From the NCBI RefSeq assembly GCF_000190695.1, contig NZ_GL870929.1, positions 1,650,861-1,699,917 on the forward strand: 49,057 bases of DNA, written 5' to 3'. The DNA comes from Kingella denitrificans ATCC 33394 (GTDB lineage Bacteria > Pseudomonadota > Gammaproteobacteria > Burkholderiales > Neisseriaceae). Below the pieces are notes generated by a model. It was not told where the DNA came from, did no database searches, and saw only the letters and a list, made by a program, of their open reading frames with translations. Of the stretch, positions 33,667 through 42,637 are shown in pieces; positions within the stretch are counted from its first letter, which is position 1, and each line of letters opens with the position of its first letter. A program made the translations under genes and the position numbers.

Positions 33667-35100
33667 ATGGAAACGCAAACTTATAACTACAAAGTGGTGC
33701 GCCAATTTGCCATCATGACAGTGGTTTGGGGTATCGTGGGGATGTTGGTCGGCGTTATCGCCGCCGCGCAACTGCGCTGGCCCGAGCTTAACCTGTCGGA
33801 AATCGCGCCTTGGTTCCACTTCGGCCGTATCCGTCCGCTGCATACCAATGCAGTGATTTTCGCATTTGGCGGCAGCGGCCTGTTCGCCACATCGTATTAT
33901 GTGGTGCAGCGCACCTGTAACACGCGCCTGTTCGGCGGCTGGCTGCCTGCATTCACCTTCTGGGGTTGGCAGCTCGTCATCGTGCTGGCCGCCATCACAT
34001 TGCCGCTCGGCCTGACGCAAGGTAAAGAATACGCCGAGCTGGAATGGCCGATCGATATTCTGATTACTGTTGTGTGGGTGGCTTATGCCATTGTTTTCTT
34101 CGGAACAATCGCCACGCGCAAAATCAAACACATTTACGTTGCCAACTGGTTCTATGGCGCATACATCCTGGCGATTGCCCTGTTGCACATCGTGAACAAC
34201 ATTTGGGTGCCTGCAGGCTGGTTTAAATCCTACCCTGTTTACTACGGCGCAATCGACGCCATGGTGCAATGGTGGTATGGCCACAATGCCGTGGGCTTCT
34301 TCCTGACCGCTGCCTTCTTGGGCATGATGTATTACTTCGTTCCCAAACAAGCCGGCCGCCCCGTGTATTCCTACCGTTTGTCGGTGGTGCACTTCTGGGC
34401 ATTGATTTTCACTTATATGTGGGCAGGCCCGCACCACTTGCACTACACCTCGCTGCCTGACTGGACACAGTCTTTGGGTATGGTGTTGTCGTTGATTCTG
34501 TTCGCACCGTCTTGGGGCGGCATGATTAACGGTATCATGACCCTTTCGGGCGCATGGAGCAAACTGCGTACCGACCCGATTTTGAAATTCCTGATTGTGT
34601 CGCTGTCGTTCTACGGCATGTCCACATTTGAAGGCCCGATGATGTCCATCAAAACTGTGAACGCATTGAGCCACTACACCGACTGGACTGTCGGCCACGT
34701 TCACTCCGGCGCATTGGGCTGGGTGGGTTTTGTGACCATCGGTTCGATTTATTACCTGATTCCGCGCTTGTTCGGCCAAAAAGAAATGTACAGCACCAAA
34801 TTGATTGACGTGCATTTCTGGATTGCCACCATCGGTGTGGTGCTGTACATCACTTCTATGTGGGTAGCCGGCGTGATGCAGGGCATTATGTGGAGCCAGC
34901 TGAAACCGGACGGCACATTGGCGCACACATTCGTGGCCACCGTCAGCCGCACTATGCCTTACTACTTTGTACGTTTCTTGGGCGGCGTGTTCTATTTGAG
35001 CGGCATGGTCATCATGGCATACAACGTTTACCGCACTGCAATGCGCGGCAAACCTGTTGATGCGGAAATTCCTGCATTGCCGCAAACACAGCAACATTAA
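33667..35100 (+). CDS. ccoN: Cytochrome c oxidase cbb3-type subunit I, CcoN
   Basis: Catalytic heme-copper subunit of the high-affinity cbb3 oxidase, 477 residues, about 12 membrane helices. Seen: low-spin heme His in RIRPLHTN (H59), WWYGHNAVGFF and AGPHHLHYT for CuB and heme, and FEGPMMSIKTVNALSHYTDWTVGHVHSGALGW. The start at 33667 (METQTYNYK) follows a GGAG at 33656-33659; the longer frame is unlikely. First gene of ccoNOQP; it should serve growth at low oxygen. The genes for cbb3 assembly (ccoGHIS) are not in the window. Confidence 0.97.
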   Translation: METQTYNYKVVRQFAIMTVVWGIVGMLVGVIAAAQLRWPELNLSEIAPWFHFGRIRPLHTNAVIFAFGGSGLFATSYYVVQRTCNTRLFGGWLPAFTFWGWQLVIVLAAITLPLGLTQGKEYAELEWPIDILITVVWVAYAIVFFGTIATRKIKHIYVANWFYGAYILAIALLHIVNNIWVPAGWFKSYPVYYGAIDAMVQWWYGHNAVGFFLTAAFLGMMYYFVPKQAGRPVYSYRLSVVHFWALIFTYMWAGPHHLHYTSLPDWTQSLGMVLSLILFAPSWGGMINGIMTLSGAWSKLRTDPILKFLIVSLSFYGMSTFEGPMMSIKTVNALSHYTDWTVGHVHSGALGWVGFVTIGSIYYLIPRLFGQKEMYSTKLIDVHFWIATIGVVLYITSMWVAGVMQGIMWSQLKPDGTLAHTFVATVSRTMPYYFVRFLGGVFYLSGMVIMAYNVYRTAMRGKPVDAEIPALPQTQQH

Positions 35101-35119
35101 GAAAAGGCAGGCTACCAAA

Positions 35120-35731
35120 ATGAAATTACAACAATTAGTTGAAGAAAAAGTCGGTTTTCTGATTGTCTTTACATTCATCACCATCAGCATCGGTTTGGTG
35201 GTACAGGTGATTCCGCTGTTTTTCACTAAAGAAGTGATTACGGCAACCGAAGGCGTGAAACCTTATTCGCCGCTGCAAGTGGTGGGGCGCGATATTTATG
35301 TGCGTGAAGGCTGCTATAACTGCCACTCGCAACAAATCCGCCCGTTCCGCGCCGAAACCGAACGTTACGGACACTATTCCGTGGCCGGCGAATCGGTTTA
35401 CGACCATCCGTTCCAATGGGGTTCCAAACGTACGGGTCCTGATTTGGCGCGTGTCGGCGGCCGTTATTCCGACGAATGGCACCGTATTCACCTGCTCAAT
35501 CCGCGTGAAGTGGTTCCCGATTCGAATATGCCTGCCTTCCCTTGGTTGGCACGCAATAAAGTCGATGTGGAAACAACCGTGGCTCATATGAAAGCCTTGC
35601 AACGTGTAGGCGTGCCTTATACCGACGAGGATTTCGCAAAAGTTCCAGAAGAATTGAAAGACAAATCCGAGTTGGATGCCGTGATTGCTTATTTGCAAGG
35701 CTTGGGTTTGGCATTGAAAAACAAAAGGTAA
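35120..35731 (+). CDS. ccoO: Cytochrome c oxidase cbb3-type subunit II, CcoO
   Basis: Mono-heme membrane-anchored cytochrome c, 203 residues. Seen: one N-terminal helix (about 10-33), the heme motif CYNCH (65-69) inside REGCYNCHSQQIRPF, and the later NMPAFPW with the axial methionine. The start at 35120 (MKLQQL) is 19 bases after the ccoN stop; the upstream frame overlaps ccoN and is rejected. The subunit passes electrons from CcoP to CcoN. Confidence 0.96.
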   Translation: MKLQQLVEEKVGFLIVFTFITISIGLVVQVIPLFFTKEVITATEGVKPYSPLQVVGRDIYVREGCYNCHSQQIRPFRAETERYGHYSVAGESVYDHPFQWGSKRTGPDLARVGGRYSDEWHRIHLLNPREVVPDSNMPAFPWLARNKVDVETTVAHMKALQRVGVPYTDEDFAKVPEELKDKSELDAVIAYLQGLGLALKNKR

Positions 35732-35737
35732 GACATC

Positions 35738-35914
35738 ATGGACATGACTTGGGCACGGGTGTTTTTCACTGTCTGCGTATTTGTCAGTTTTGTAACGGTG
35801 CTGTTGATTGCATTCAACCGCCGCAACAAGGTCAATTATGACGATGCCGCACGAAGCATCGTCGATGACCCGGATACGCCGGATACCGAGTCAGACCGTG
35901 AGAACGGAGCATAA
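35738..35914 (+). CDS. ccoQ: Cbb3-type cytochrome oxidase small subunit CcoQ/FixQ
   Basis: A 58-residue protein between ccoO and ccoP, too short for most scans. Seen: one membrane helix (about residues 6-26: ARVFFTVCVFVSFVTVLLIAF), then RRNKVNYDDAAR, and an acidic tail ending ESDRENGA. This is the standard CcoQ layout. It starts 6 bases after ccoO and ends one base before the ccoP ATG, so all four genes are translated together. CcoQ stabilises the complex in other bacteria. Confidence 0.92.
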   Translation: MDMTWARVFFTVCVFVSFVTVLLIAFNRRNKVNYDDAARSIVDDPDTPDTESDRENGA

Positions 35915-35915
35915 A

Positions 35916-36890
35916 ATGGAATCACAATTTACTTCATCATTTTGGCATTATTACATTATTGCCATTGTGGCGTGCAGCTTCATCTTTATTTGGTGGCTGC
36001 TGCTTTCACAGCATTTTCAGTCGCCGCCGCGCGAACAAAAAGTGGAAACGACCGGCCACTCTTGGGACGGTATCGAAGAGTACAACAACCGTATGCCGCG
36101 CTGGTGGTTCTGGATGTTTGTCGCCACGATTTTCGCCGGCATGGGCTATTTGGCACTGTACCCAGGTTTGGGCGACTTCAAAGGCATTGGCTTTAACGGC
36201 AAGCCTTGGAGCAGCGTGGGTCAGTATCAGGATGAAATGCAGGCTGCAGAGAAAGAAACCGGCGCTTTGTATGCCAAATACAAAAATATGAGCATTCAAG
36301 ATGTGGCCAAAGACCCTGCGGCAATGGAGATTGGTAAAAACCTGTTCGGTACTTACTGTATCCAATGCCACGGCTCGGATGCCAAAGGTTCGCGCGGTTT
36401 CCCGAATCTGGTCGATACCGACTGGATTTACGGCGGCACGCCTGAAAAAATCCACGAAACCATCGCCAAAGGCCGTGTGGGCAACATGGTGGCCTGGGGT
36501 CCTATTTTGGGCGAGGAAGGCGTGAAAGACACGGCGCATTTCGTGATGTCGCTGTCCGGCCGCGAGAAGTTTGACGAGGCTCGTGCGGCGCGCGGTAAAG
36601 AACTCTTCACCGCGAACTGTGTTGCGTGCCACGGCGACAAAGGCCAAGGCACAATGGGCTTGGCACCGAACCTGACCGACAACATTTGGTTGTGGGGCGG
36701 CCGCGAAAAGGACATCATCGCGACGATTACCGGCGGACGACACAACCAAATGCCGGCATGGGACGGCTTCTTGAGCGAAGAAAAACTGCATTTGCTGACT
36801 GCGTTTGTGTGGGGCTCTTCGCACAGCCAAGGCAAAGCATTGCCCACCGACACCGCACCTGCTATCGGCACGCCTGCGGCAAAAAAATAA
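35916..36890 (+). CDS. ccoP: Cytochrome c oxidase cbb3-type subunit III, CcoP (di-heme)
   Basis: Di-heme cytochrome c of the cbb3 oxidase, 324 residues. Seen: an N-terminal hairpin of two membrane helices (about 11-30 and 64-82) with HSWDGIEEYNNRMPRWW between them, heme motifs CIQCH (148-152) and CVACH (235-239), and axial methionines in NMVAWGP and NQMPAW. Gonococcal CcoP can carry a third heme; this one does not. The start at 35916 (MESQFTSSF) follows the ccoQ stop by one base; a longer frame overlaps ccoQ. A standard rho-independent terminator follows. Confidence 0.97.
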   Translation: MESQFTSSFWHYYIIAIVACSFIFIWWLLLSQHFQSPPREQKVETTGHSWDGIEEYNNRMPRWWFWMFVATIFAGMGYLALYPGLGDFKGIGFNGKPWSSVGQYQDEMQAAEKETGALYAKYKNMSIQDVAKDPAAMEIGKNLFGTYCIQCHGSDAKGSRGFPNLVDTDWIYGGTPEKIHETIAKGRVGNMVAWGPILGEEGVKDTAHFVMSLSGREKFDEARAARGKELFTANCVACHGDKGQGTMGLAPNLTDNIWLWGGREKDIIATITGGRHNQMPAWDGFLSEEKLHLLTAFVWGSSHSQGKALPTDTAPAIGTPAAKK

Positions 36891-36904
36891 ACGCTGGAAA
36901 ACGG

Positions 36905-36938
36905 ACGGCTCGTGTTTTGCAACATGAGCCGTTTTTTT
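36905..36938 (+). terminator. Rho-independent terminator of ccoNOQP
   Basis: ACGGCTCGTG-loop-ACATGAGCCGT stem followed by seven T, 14 bases after the ccoP stop. This is a DUS-free terminator, unlike most in the window. Confidence 0.88.
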
Positions 36939-36949
36939 GACTGAACAAA

Positions 36950-36991
36950 GTGCAGGCTGCTTTTGACCCATTCCAAAAGCAGCCTGCACTT
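36950..36991. terminator. Inverted DUS pair at the end of the RNase G gene
   Basis: AGTGCAGGCTGCTTTTG and CAAAAGCAGCCTGCACT flank a 9-base loop, about 18 bases beyond the rng stop on the minus strand. Confidence 0.7.
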
Positions 36992-37008
36992 TGTTGTTCT
37001 TTCAAATA

Positions 37009-38505
37009 TCAAATCAAAACAATATCATATTGTTCCTGCGAATAAGAACCTTCTACCGACAGCGAAACCGGTTTGCCGATAAAGTCAATCAGCATGGCCA
37101 GCGATTGCGATTCTTCGTCTAAAAACAAATCAATCACCGAGTGCGAGGCGATAATCCGAAATTCTTTCACATCAAAACGGCGGCTTTCGCGCACGATTTC
37201 GCGTTGGATTTCGTAGCACACGGTTTGCGGTGTTTTCAGGCTGCCGCGCCCTTGGCATACGGGGCAGGGTTCGCACAAAACGTGTTGCAGGCTTTCGCGG
37301 CTGCGTTTGCGCGTCAGTTCCACCAAACCCAGGCTGGTGAAGCCGTTCAGCGTCACGCGCGTGCGGTCGGAGCTTAACGCTTTTGCCAATTCCTGCAACA
37401 CGGCGTCGCGATGTTCCTGCTGAATCATGTCGATAAAATCGATGATGATGATGCCGCCCAAATTCCGCAGGCGCAGCTCGCGCGCAATCGCGTGGCAGGC
37501 TTCCAGATTGGTTTTGAAGATGGTTTCGTCAAAACTGCGCGCGCCCACAAAACCGCCGGTGTTCACATCGATGGTCGTCATGGCTTCGGTGGTTTCGATA
37601 ATCAGGTAGCTGCCGAAGTTCAGGTTCACGCGCGGTTGCAGGGAACGGCTGATTTCGGACTCGATGCCGTAGGTTTCAAACAGGGGGCGCTCACCCGTGA
37701 AACGGTGTAGCTTCGGCGCGGCATCTTGCACGTATTGCTCGGCAAACGCCATCATTTTGTCGAAATTGAGCCGCGAATCGACCAGGATTTCGCGCGTGTT
37801 GTCGTTGAACAAGTCGCGCAGGACGCGTTTGGCCAGCGGCAAATCTTGATACAGCAGGGTTTCGGGCGGGCAGACTTTGGCCTGCGCGACAATATCGCCC
37901 CACACGCGCGTGAGGTAGTGGATATCGGCCTGCAATTCGGCATCGGTGGCGGTTTCCGCGCTGGTACGGATAATGTAGCCGTGGCAGGCTTGTTCGGGCA
38001 GGAGCGCGTTCAGCCGTTCGCGCAAACTGTTACGTTCTTCTTCGTTTTCAATGCGTTGTGAAATGCCGATGTGGTCGTCTTGCGGCAAATGCACCAAAAA
38101 GCGGCCGGCCAGCGAAATCTGCGTGGACAAACGTGCGCCTTTGCTGTTAATCGGGTCTTTAATCACCTGCACCAACACGGTTTGGCCTTCGAACAGCACT
38201 TGTTCGATACGCGGATTGGAATTGGGGTTCTGCCGCTGCTCCACCACGTCCATAATGTGCAGGAAGGCGGCGCGCTCCAATCCGATGTCGATGAACGCGC
38301 TCTGCATGCCGGGCAAAACGCGGCGGACAATGCCCAAATAAATATTGCCGACCAGGCTGTGGTCGCTGTTGCGTTCGACGTGCAGTTCGCAAATATTGTT
38401 TTCTTCCAGCACGGCCACGCGGGTTTCCTGCGGCGTGATGTTCACCAGCACGGTTTCCGGCGGCCGTGGGATGTCGGTGGGGAGAGGGATGGTGATGAAG
38501 CTCAT
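37009..38505 (-). CDS. rng: Ribonuclease G
   Basis: Endonuclease of the RNase E/G family, 498 residues, matching RNase G rather than the longer RNase E, with no C-terminal scaffold. Seen: S1 domain at about 45-130 (GNIYLGIVRRVLPGMQSAFIDIGLERAAFLH), the metal-binding DNase I-like part (TIDVNTGGFVGARSFDETIFKTNLEA, IIIIDFIDM), and the zinc link CPVCQGRG. It trims 16S rRNA 5' end in other bacteria and degrades mRNA. The ATG at 38505 has AAGGTAA upstream. Runs as a single gene here. Confidence 0.95.
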   Translation of the reverse strand: MSFITIPLPTDIPRPPETVLVNITPQETRVAVLEENNICELHVERNSDHSLVGNIYLGIVRRVLPGMQSAFIDIGLERAAFLHIMDVVEQRQNPNSNPRIEQVLFEGQTVLVQVIKDPINSKGARLSTQISLAGRFLVHLPQDDHIGISQRIENEEERNSLRERLNALLPEQACHGYIIRTSAETATDAELQADIHYLTRVWGDIVAQAKVCPPETLLYQDLPLAKRVLRDLFNDNTREILVDSRLNFDKMMAFAEQYVQDAAPKLHRFTGERPLFETYGIESEISRSLQPRVNLNFGSYLIIETTEAMTTIDVNTGGFVGARSFDETIFKTNLEACHAIARELRLRNLGGIIIIDFIDMIQQEHRDAVLQELAKALSSDRTRVTLNGFTSLGLVELTRKRSRESLQHVLCEPCPVCQGRGSLKTPQTVCYEIQREIVRESRRFDVKEFRIIASHSVIDLFLDEESQSLAMLIDFIGKPVSLSVEGSYSQEQYDIVLI

Positions 38506-38708
38506 AAAATTACCTTAAATGAAATAATGATATTGTTTGTTTTGGTCGGCGCGGCGCGGGTTGGGGGGTGCAGGCTGCTTTTGGGCTTCGGCGATATGTT
38601 GCGGAATGATGGTATTTTTGTATTTTTTTGTTACCCAACAATAACGTACAAGACGTGAAAGCCAAATTTTGCTACAATGCGCACGTTTTCAAAAGGACAC
38701 ACACAAAA

Positions 38709-39287
38709 ATGCTGATTACACCACAAACCGCCGCCCCATCTTGGGACGAACCCATTGAAATGCTGCTGGCCTGCCATGGCAAAGTACGGAAATTCTGCCA
38801 CCAGCTCACGCTGCTGCCCGATTATCTGACGCACAACGGCCTGGACCAGTCGGCCTTAACCTCAATCCATCAGATTCTGACGTATTTCAACAAAGCCGCG
38901 CCGCTGCATCATGAAGACGAAGAGTTGGATTTTTTCCCCACGCTGCTGCGCTTCACGCCGCACGCCAAAGACAGTGTGGACGAACTGTTGCGCCAACACC
39001 AAAGCCTGCATAGCGGCTGGGAAGCGCTGCGCCGCCAGCTCAACAGCATTATGGCGGGCGAAACGCTGATATTGTCCAACAGTTTGGTGCATATGTTTGT
39101 GGCGGGATACGAGCGGCACATGGCGCTGGAAGAGCCGCTGTTCGAACAGGGGCGCGAGGATATTCCCGAAGAGCAACTGAAAGAAATCGGCAGAATTATG
39201 GCGGAGCGGCGGCAGCCGAAAAAGAAACCGCAAAACCTGCCGCCCATGCAGCCTGCACCTGAAACAGAATCCGAATCAGAAGAATAG
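38709..39287 (+). CDS. Hemerythrin domain-containing protein
   Basis: A 192-residue cytosolic protein with a hemerythrin HHE four-helix bundle. Seen: ligand-type residues in MLLACHGKVRKFC, APLHHEDEELDFFP, LLRQHQSLHSGW and VAGYERHMALEEPLFEQ. The C-terminus is low complexity and acidic (PAPETESESEE). The start at 38709 has AAGGA 12-16 bases upstream; the extension from 38628 has no similarity. Such proteins bind a di-iron centre and sense or scavenge oxygen or NO-related stress; role here is inferred only. Its C-terminal QPAP lies near a DUS-like site. Confidence 0.87.
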   Translation: MLITPQTAAPSWDEPIEMLLACHGKVRKFCHQLTLLPDYLTHNGLDQSALTSIHQILTYFNKAAPLHHEDEELDFFPTLLRFTPHAKDSVDELLRQHQSLHSGWEALRRQLNSIMAGETLILSNSLVHMFVAGYERHMALEEPLFEQGREDIPEEQLKEIGRIMAERRQPKKKPQNLPPMQPAPETESESEE

Positions 39288-39304
39288 GGCGGTGCGCCGT
39301 TTGC

Positions 39305-40348
39305 CTAATCTTCAAACGGCAGCCCGAAATGTTCAAACGCGCCTGCGGTGGCCACACGGCCGCGCGGCGTGCGTTGCAGCAAACCCTGCTGAATCAGGTA
39401 GGGTTCGATCACATCTTCAATCGTGTCGGTGGATTCTCCGATGGCCGCCGCCACGTTCTCCAAACCCACGGGGCCGCCCGAAAACTTGTGCAGCACCGCT
39501 TCCAAAAATTTCCGATCCATCATATCCAGCCCGGCCTTGTCCACATCCAGCAGCGACAATGCCGCATCGGCCACCGCCGCATCGATGCAGGCTGCTTTTT
39601 TCACTTGTGCGAAATCCCGCACGCGCCGCAGCAGGCGGTTGGCAATGCGCGGCGTGCCACGGCTTCGGCAGGCCACTTCCCATGCGCCCTGTTCGTTCAG
39701 GTTCATGTCCAAAAGCTGTGCCGAACGCGCCACAATCGTGCGCAAATCCTGCGGTTGGTAAAACTCCAGCCGCGCCACGATGCCGAAACGGTCGCGCAAC
39801 GGATTGGTCAGCATGCCCGCGCGCGTGGTCGCGCCCACCAGCGTGAACGGCGGCAAATCAATCTTCACGCTGCGCGCCGCCGGGCCTTCGCCAATCATAA
39901 TATCCAGCTGGTAATCTTCCATCGCCGGATACAGAATTTCCTCCACCACGGGGCTTAAACGGTGGATTTCGTCAATGAACAGGACATCGTGCGGTTCCAG
40001 ATTGGTCAGCAAGGCCGCCAAATCACCCGCGCGTTCCAGCACCGGCCCGGACGTTTGGCGCAGATTTACGCCCAGTTCGCGCGCGATGATGTGCGCCAAC
40101 GTGGTTTTGCCGAGCCCCGGCGGCCCGAACAGCAGTGTGTGGTCGAGCGCTTCGCCGCGGTGCTTCGCCGCCTGAATAAAAATATCCAGCTGCTCTTTGG
40201 CCTTGTGCTGGCCGATATAGTCCGCCAGAAATTTGGGGCGCAGGGCGCGTTCCAGCTGTTCCTCTTGGGTGGACAATTTTTGTGCGGAGATTAAACGCGG
40301 CGCAGCGTTGCCGCTCAAATTATCGTTTTCAATCATATCATTTATCAT
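39305..40348 (-). CDS. ruvB: Holliday junction branch migration helicase subunit RuvB
   Basis: AAA+ motor that drives branch migration with RuvA, 347 residues. Seen: Walker A GPPGLGKT (75-82), Walker B DEIH (126-129), GATTRAGMLTNPLRDRFG with sensor residues, and the winged-helix C-terminus (EPYLIQQGLLQRTPRGR). The start may be 40348 or 40336 (ATG, both in frame); neither has a strong ribosome site. The gene begins 7 bases after the dnaX stop and is on the same strand, so co-transcription with dnaX is likely. A DUS is read in frame as KKAACID. Confidence 0.95.
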   Translation of the reverse strand: MINDMIENDNLSGNAAPRLISAQKLSTQEEQLERALRPKFLADYIGQHKAKEQLDIFIQAAKHRGEALDHTLLFGPPGLGKTTLAHIIARELGVNLRQTSGPVLERAGDLAALLTNLEPHDVLFIDEIHRLSPVVEEILYPAMEDYQLDIMIGEGPAARSVKIDLPPFTLVGATTRAGMLTNPLRDRFGIVARLEFYQPQDLRTIVARSAQLLDMNLNEQGAWEVACRSRGTPRIANRLLRRVRDFAQVKKAACIDAAVADAALSLLDVDKAGLDMMDRKFLEAVLHKFSGGPVGLENVAAAIGESTDTIEDVIEPYLIQQGLLQRTPRGRVATAGAFEHFGLPFED

Positions 40349-40355
40349 TGTCTTT

Positions 40356-42449
40356 TTATGATGCGCTGTCCGACAGCAGGCGGACGCTCGATTCCATCCA
40401 GCGCGCGCCAAACAGCTGCTGCAATTTCTGCACGGCCGAATCCGCCTGCATCAGCGACACGGCCTCTGCGCGCCGCTCGTTTTGCCGCCGCGTTTCGTAC
40501 ATGGCCGGCGTTTCCCAGCCGCGCCCGTCTTCCCAATCGACCAATTCGATGTGCAGGCTGCTTTGGTAATGCTGCGACAGCGTTTGTGCAATCCGCGCCA
40601 CATAAGCCGGTTTGACGGTATGGCGCGTGGTGTTGGCGCGGTCCACCGCTAGTGTTAGCACCGACGGCTGCAAATCTACCCAGGCCATGTGCGCCAGCGC
40701 CATTTGCGCGGCGGAAATTTCGGGCAGCTGCCCCAGTTGACGCACAATGGCCACCCAGTTTTCGGCGCGCAAAGGCGGCAGCTCGAAAGCAGCCTGTACT
40801 TCGGCGGGCGCGTTTTCGGGCAATGTTCCTTCGGTTGGGACGGCAGGTTCGGCGGTGTTGTCCGCATGATTCAAATCGCCCGTGTCCGTATCCCACGGCA
40901 CGTTATCGGCGGCGGATTCGGGGTGCAGGCTGCTTTCGTGCATTTCGGGGAATGTTTCGTGCGGCGGTTCTGCAGCTTCAAAAGCAGCCTGCACTTCAAG
41001 GGGCGCGCTTTCGGGTTGCGCTTCTTCGGTTTGGGCGGCAGGTTCGGCGGTATCGTCCGCGTGATTTGAATCGCCCGTGTCCGTATCCCACGGCACGTTA
41101 TCGGCGGCGGATTCGGGGTGCAGGCTGCTTTCTTGCGGTTTGGGAAATGCTTCGTGCGGCGGCTCTGCGACTTCGAAAGCAGCCTGCACTTCGGCGGGCG
41201 TGCTTTCGGGCAGGGGTTCGGCTGCTGAATTGTCGGTATTCGGCGTGTGCAGGCTGCTTTTTATATTGCCGTCGGGTTCAGGTGTTTTTTTTTGCGTTTC
41301 GGGCGGCGGATTGTGCAGCTGCGTGCCTTCAATCGTGCCGTGCTGCGGCGTGTTTTTGGCGGCGAACGGGGCAAACGCGAGCATGCGCAGCAGCGTCATC
41401 ACAAAGCCGGCGTATTCGTCGGGGGCGAGCGGCAGGTCTTGTTTGCCGTGAATCACGCATTGGTAATACAGCTGGATTTGCTCGTCGCTGAAATAGTTGG
41501 CCAACTGGGTCAGCCGTTCGCGTTCGGGGTCGTCTGCGGCCACCGCGCCGGGCACGGTTTTGAGCAGTGCCAGCCGTTGCAGCAGCATGGCCAAATCGTT
41601 CAACGCGCTGTCGAAGCCGACGGCGTTGCCCGCCATTTCCTGTGCTTTTTGCATGAGCTGCGTGCCGTCCTGTTCCATCAGGAAGGTGAGCAGTTCGTAT
41701 AGGTAGCGTTTGTCCACCGCGCCAATCATGTCGCGCACGTCGGTTTCCTTCACGCTGCCCGAACCCATGGCGATGGTTTGGTCGAGCAGGCTCAAGGCAT
41801 CGCGCATGGAACCTTGGGCGGCGCGTCCCAAAAGGGCGAGCGCGGCGGGTTCGTACACGATTTTTTCGGTTTTCAAAACGTGGGTTAAGTGGTCGGCCAC
41901 TTGCTGCGGCGTGAGGTTGCGCAATACGAATTGCAGGCAGCGGCTCAATACGGTGATGGGGACTTTGTGCGGGTCGGTGGTGGCCAGGATGAATTTGACG
42001 TGTTCGGGCGGCTCTTCCAGCGTTTTGAGCATGGCGTTGAACGCGGATTTGGAGAGCATGTGCACTTCGTCGATGATATAGACTTTGTATTTGCCGGCGG
42101 TGGGCGCGTATTGGGCGTTTTCCAGCACTTCGCGGATGTTGTCGATACCGGTGTTGGATGCGGCGTCGATTTCCAGCAAATCCACAAACCGCCCTGCGTC
42201 GATGTCGCGGCAGGATTGGCATTGGCCGCACGGTTCGCCGTGTTGCGCGTTTTCGCAGTTCAGGCTTTTGGCCAGGATGCGGGCGATGGTGGTTTTGCCC
42301 ACGCCCCGCGTGCCCGTGAGCAAATAGGCGTGGTGCAGGCGGCCTTTGTCGAGCGCGTTTTGCAGCGCTTTTACAACGTGCTGCTGGCCGACCAAATCGG
42401 CAAAGGTTTTGGGTCGCCACTTGCGGGCGAGGACTTGATAAGCTGCCAT
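40356..42449 (-). CDS. dnaX: DNA polymerase III subunits tau/gamma, DnaX
   Basis: Clamp-loader ATPase, 697 residues. Seen: Walker A GTRGVGKTT (46-54), zinc-binding cysteines (C64, C74, C77 and C80), Walker B IIDEVH (125-130), the LTPQQVADHL and sensor 2 GSMRDALSLLDQ, and domain III to about 365. Then a low-complexity linker and a C-terminal domain at about 560-690 that in tau contacts DnaB and the polymerase. The linker has two and a part copies of a 65-residue repeat and, at codons 386-389, a run of nine A; adding one A leads to a stop within two codons. The ATG at 42449 is a weakly supported but family-standard start. Co-transcribed with ruvB. Confidence 0.96.
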   Translation of the reverse strand: MAAYQVLARKWRPKTFADLVGQQHVVKALQNALDKGRLHHAYLLTGTRGVGKTTIARILAKSLNCENAQHGEPCGQCQSCRDIDAGRFVDLLEIDAASNTGIDNIREVLENAQYAPTAGKYKVYIIDEVHMLSKSAFNAMLKTLEEPPEHVKFILATTDPHKVPITVLSRCLQFVLRNLTPQQVADHLTHVLKTEKIVYEPAALALLGRAAQGSMRDALSLLDQTIAMGSGSVKETDVRDMIGAVDKRYLYELLTFLMEQDGTQLMQKAQEMAGNAVGFDSALNDLAMLLQRLALLKTVPGAVAADDPERERLTQLANYFSDEQIQLYYQCVIHGKQDLPLAPDEYAGFVMTLLRMLAFAPFAAKNTPQHGTIEGTQLHNPPPETQKKTPEPDGNIKSSLHTPNTDNSAAEPLPESTPAEVQAAFEVAEPPHEAFPKPQESSLHPESAADNVPWDTDTGDSNHADDTAEPAAQTEEAQPESAPLEVQAAFEAAEPPHETFPEMHESSLHPESAADNVPWDTDTGDLNHADNTAEPAVPTEGTLPENAPAEVQAAFELPPLRAENWVAIVRQLGQLPEISAAQMALAHMAWVDLQPSVLTLAVDRANTTRHTVKPAYVARIAQTLSQHYQSSLHIELVDWEDGRGWETPAMYETRRQNERRAEAVSLMQADSAVQKLQQLFGARWMESSVRLLSDSAS
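40785..41201 (-). repeat. 195-bp tandem repeat with paired DUS inside dnaX
   Basis: Unit 1 spans about 41201-41007 and unit 2 about 41006-40812; a partial third begins at 40811. The period is 195 bp (65 codons). Shared segments include the reading of GTGTCCGTATCCCACGG at 40881 and 41076. Each unit holds one DUS on each strand, read as VQAAFE and ESSLHPE. Confidence 0.88.
41285..41293 (-). promoter_or_regulatory. A9 slippery run in dnaX
   Basis: Nine T on the plus strand, read as CAA AAA AAA ACA (codons 386-389) on the minus strand. With ten A the frame reads CAA AAA AAA AAC ACC TGA and stops; with eight A it meets TAA after eight codons. The same kind of run is used in Thermus thermophilus dnaX to make gamma by transcriptional slippage. 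A ribosomal -1 shift gives the same end. Confidence 0.65.
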
Positions 42450-42637
42450 AACATAACGGTTGTGCCAAATAACAATCCGTGCATTTTAACATTTTCGCCT
42501 GCGCCATGCGAAAGGTTTACTCGGTTTGCCGGCAAAGCAGCCTGCACTGCAAAAATCTGCCCAATCTGCCGTTTTCTGCGTACAATGGCAGTCATCTTTT
42601 CAGGCAGCCTGAGAACCGTGTCATTAAAGGAATAATA

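Noticed and set aside
33580..35226. 548-codon minus-strand frame over ccoN
   Set aside because: Antisense shadow of ccoN; no domain, His/Gln-rich.
40785..41250. Regular repeats that look like a CRISPR array
   Set aside because: They are a 195-bp in-frame tandem repeat within dnaX with DUS, without short uniform spacers or cas genes.
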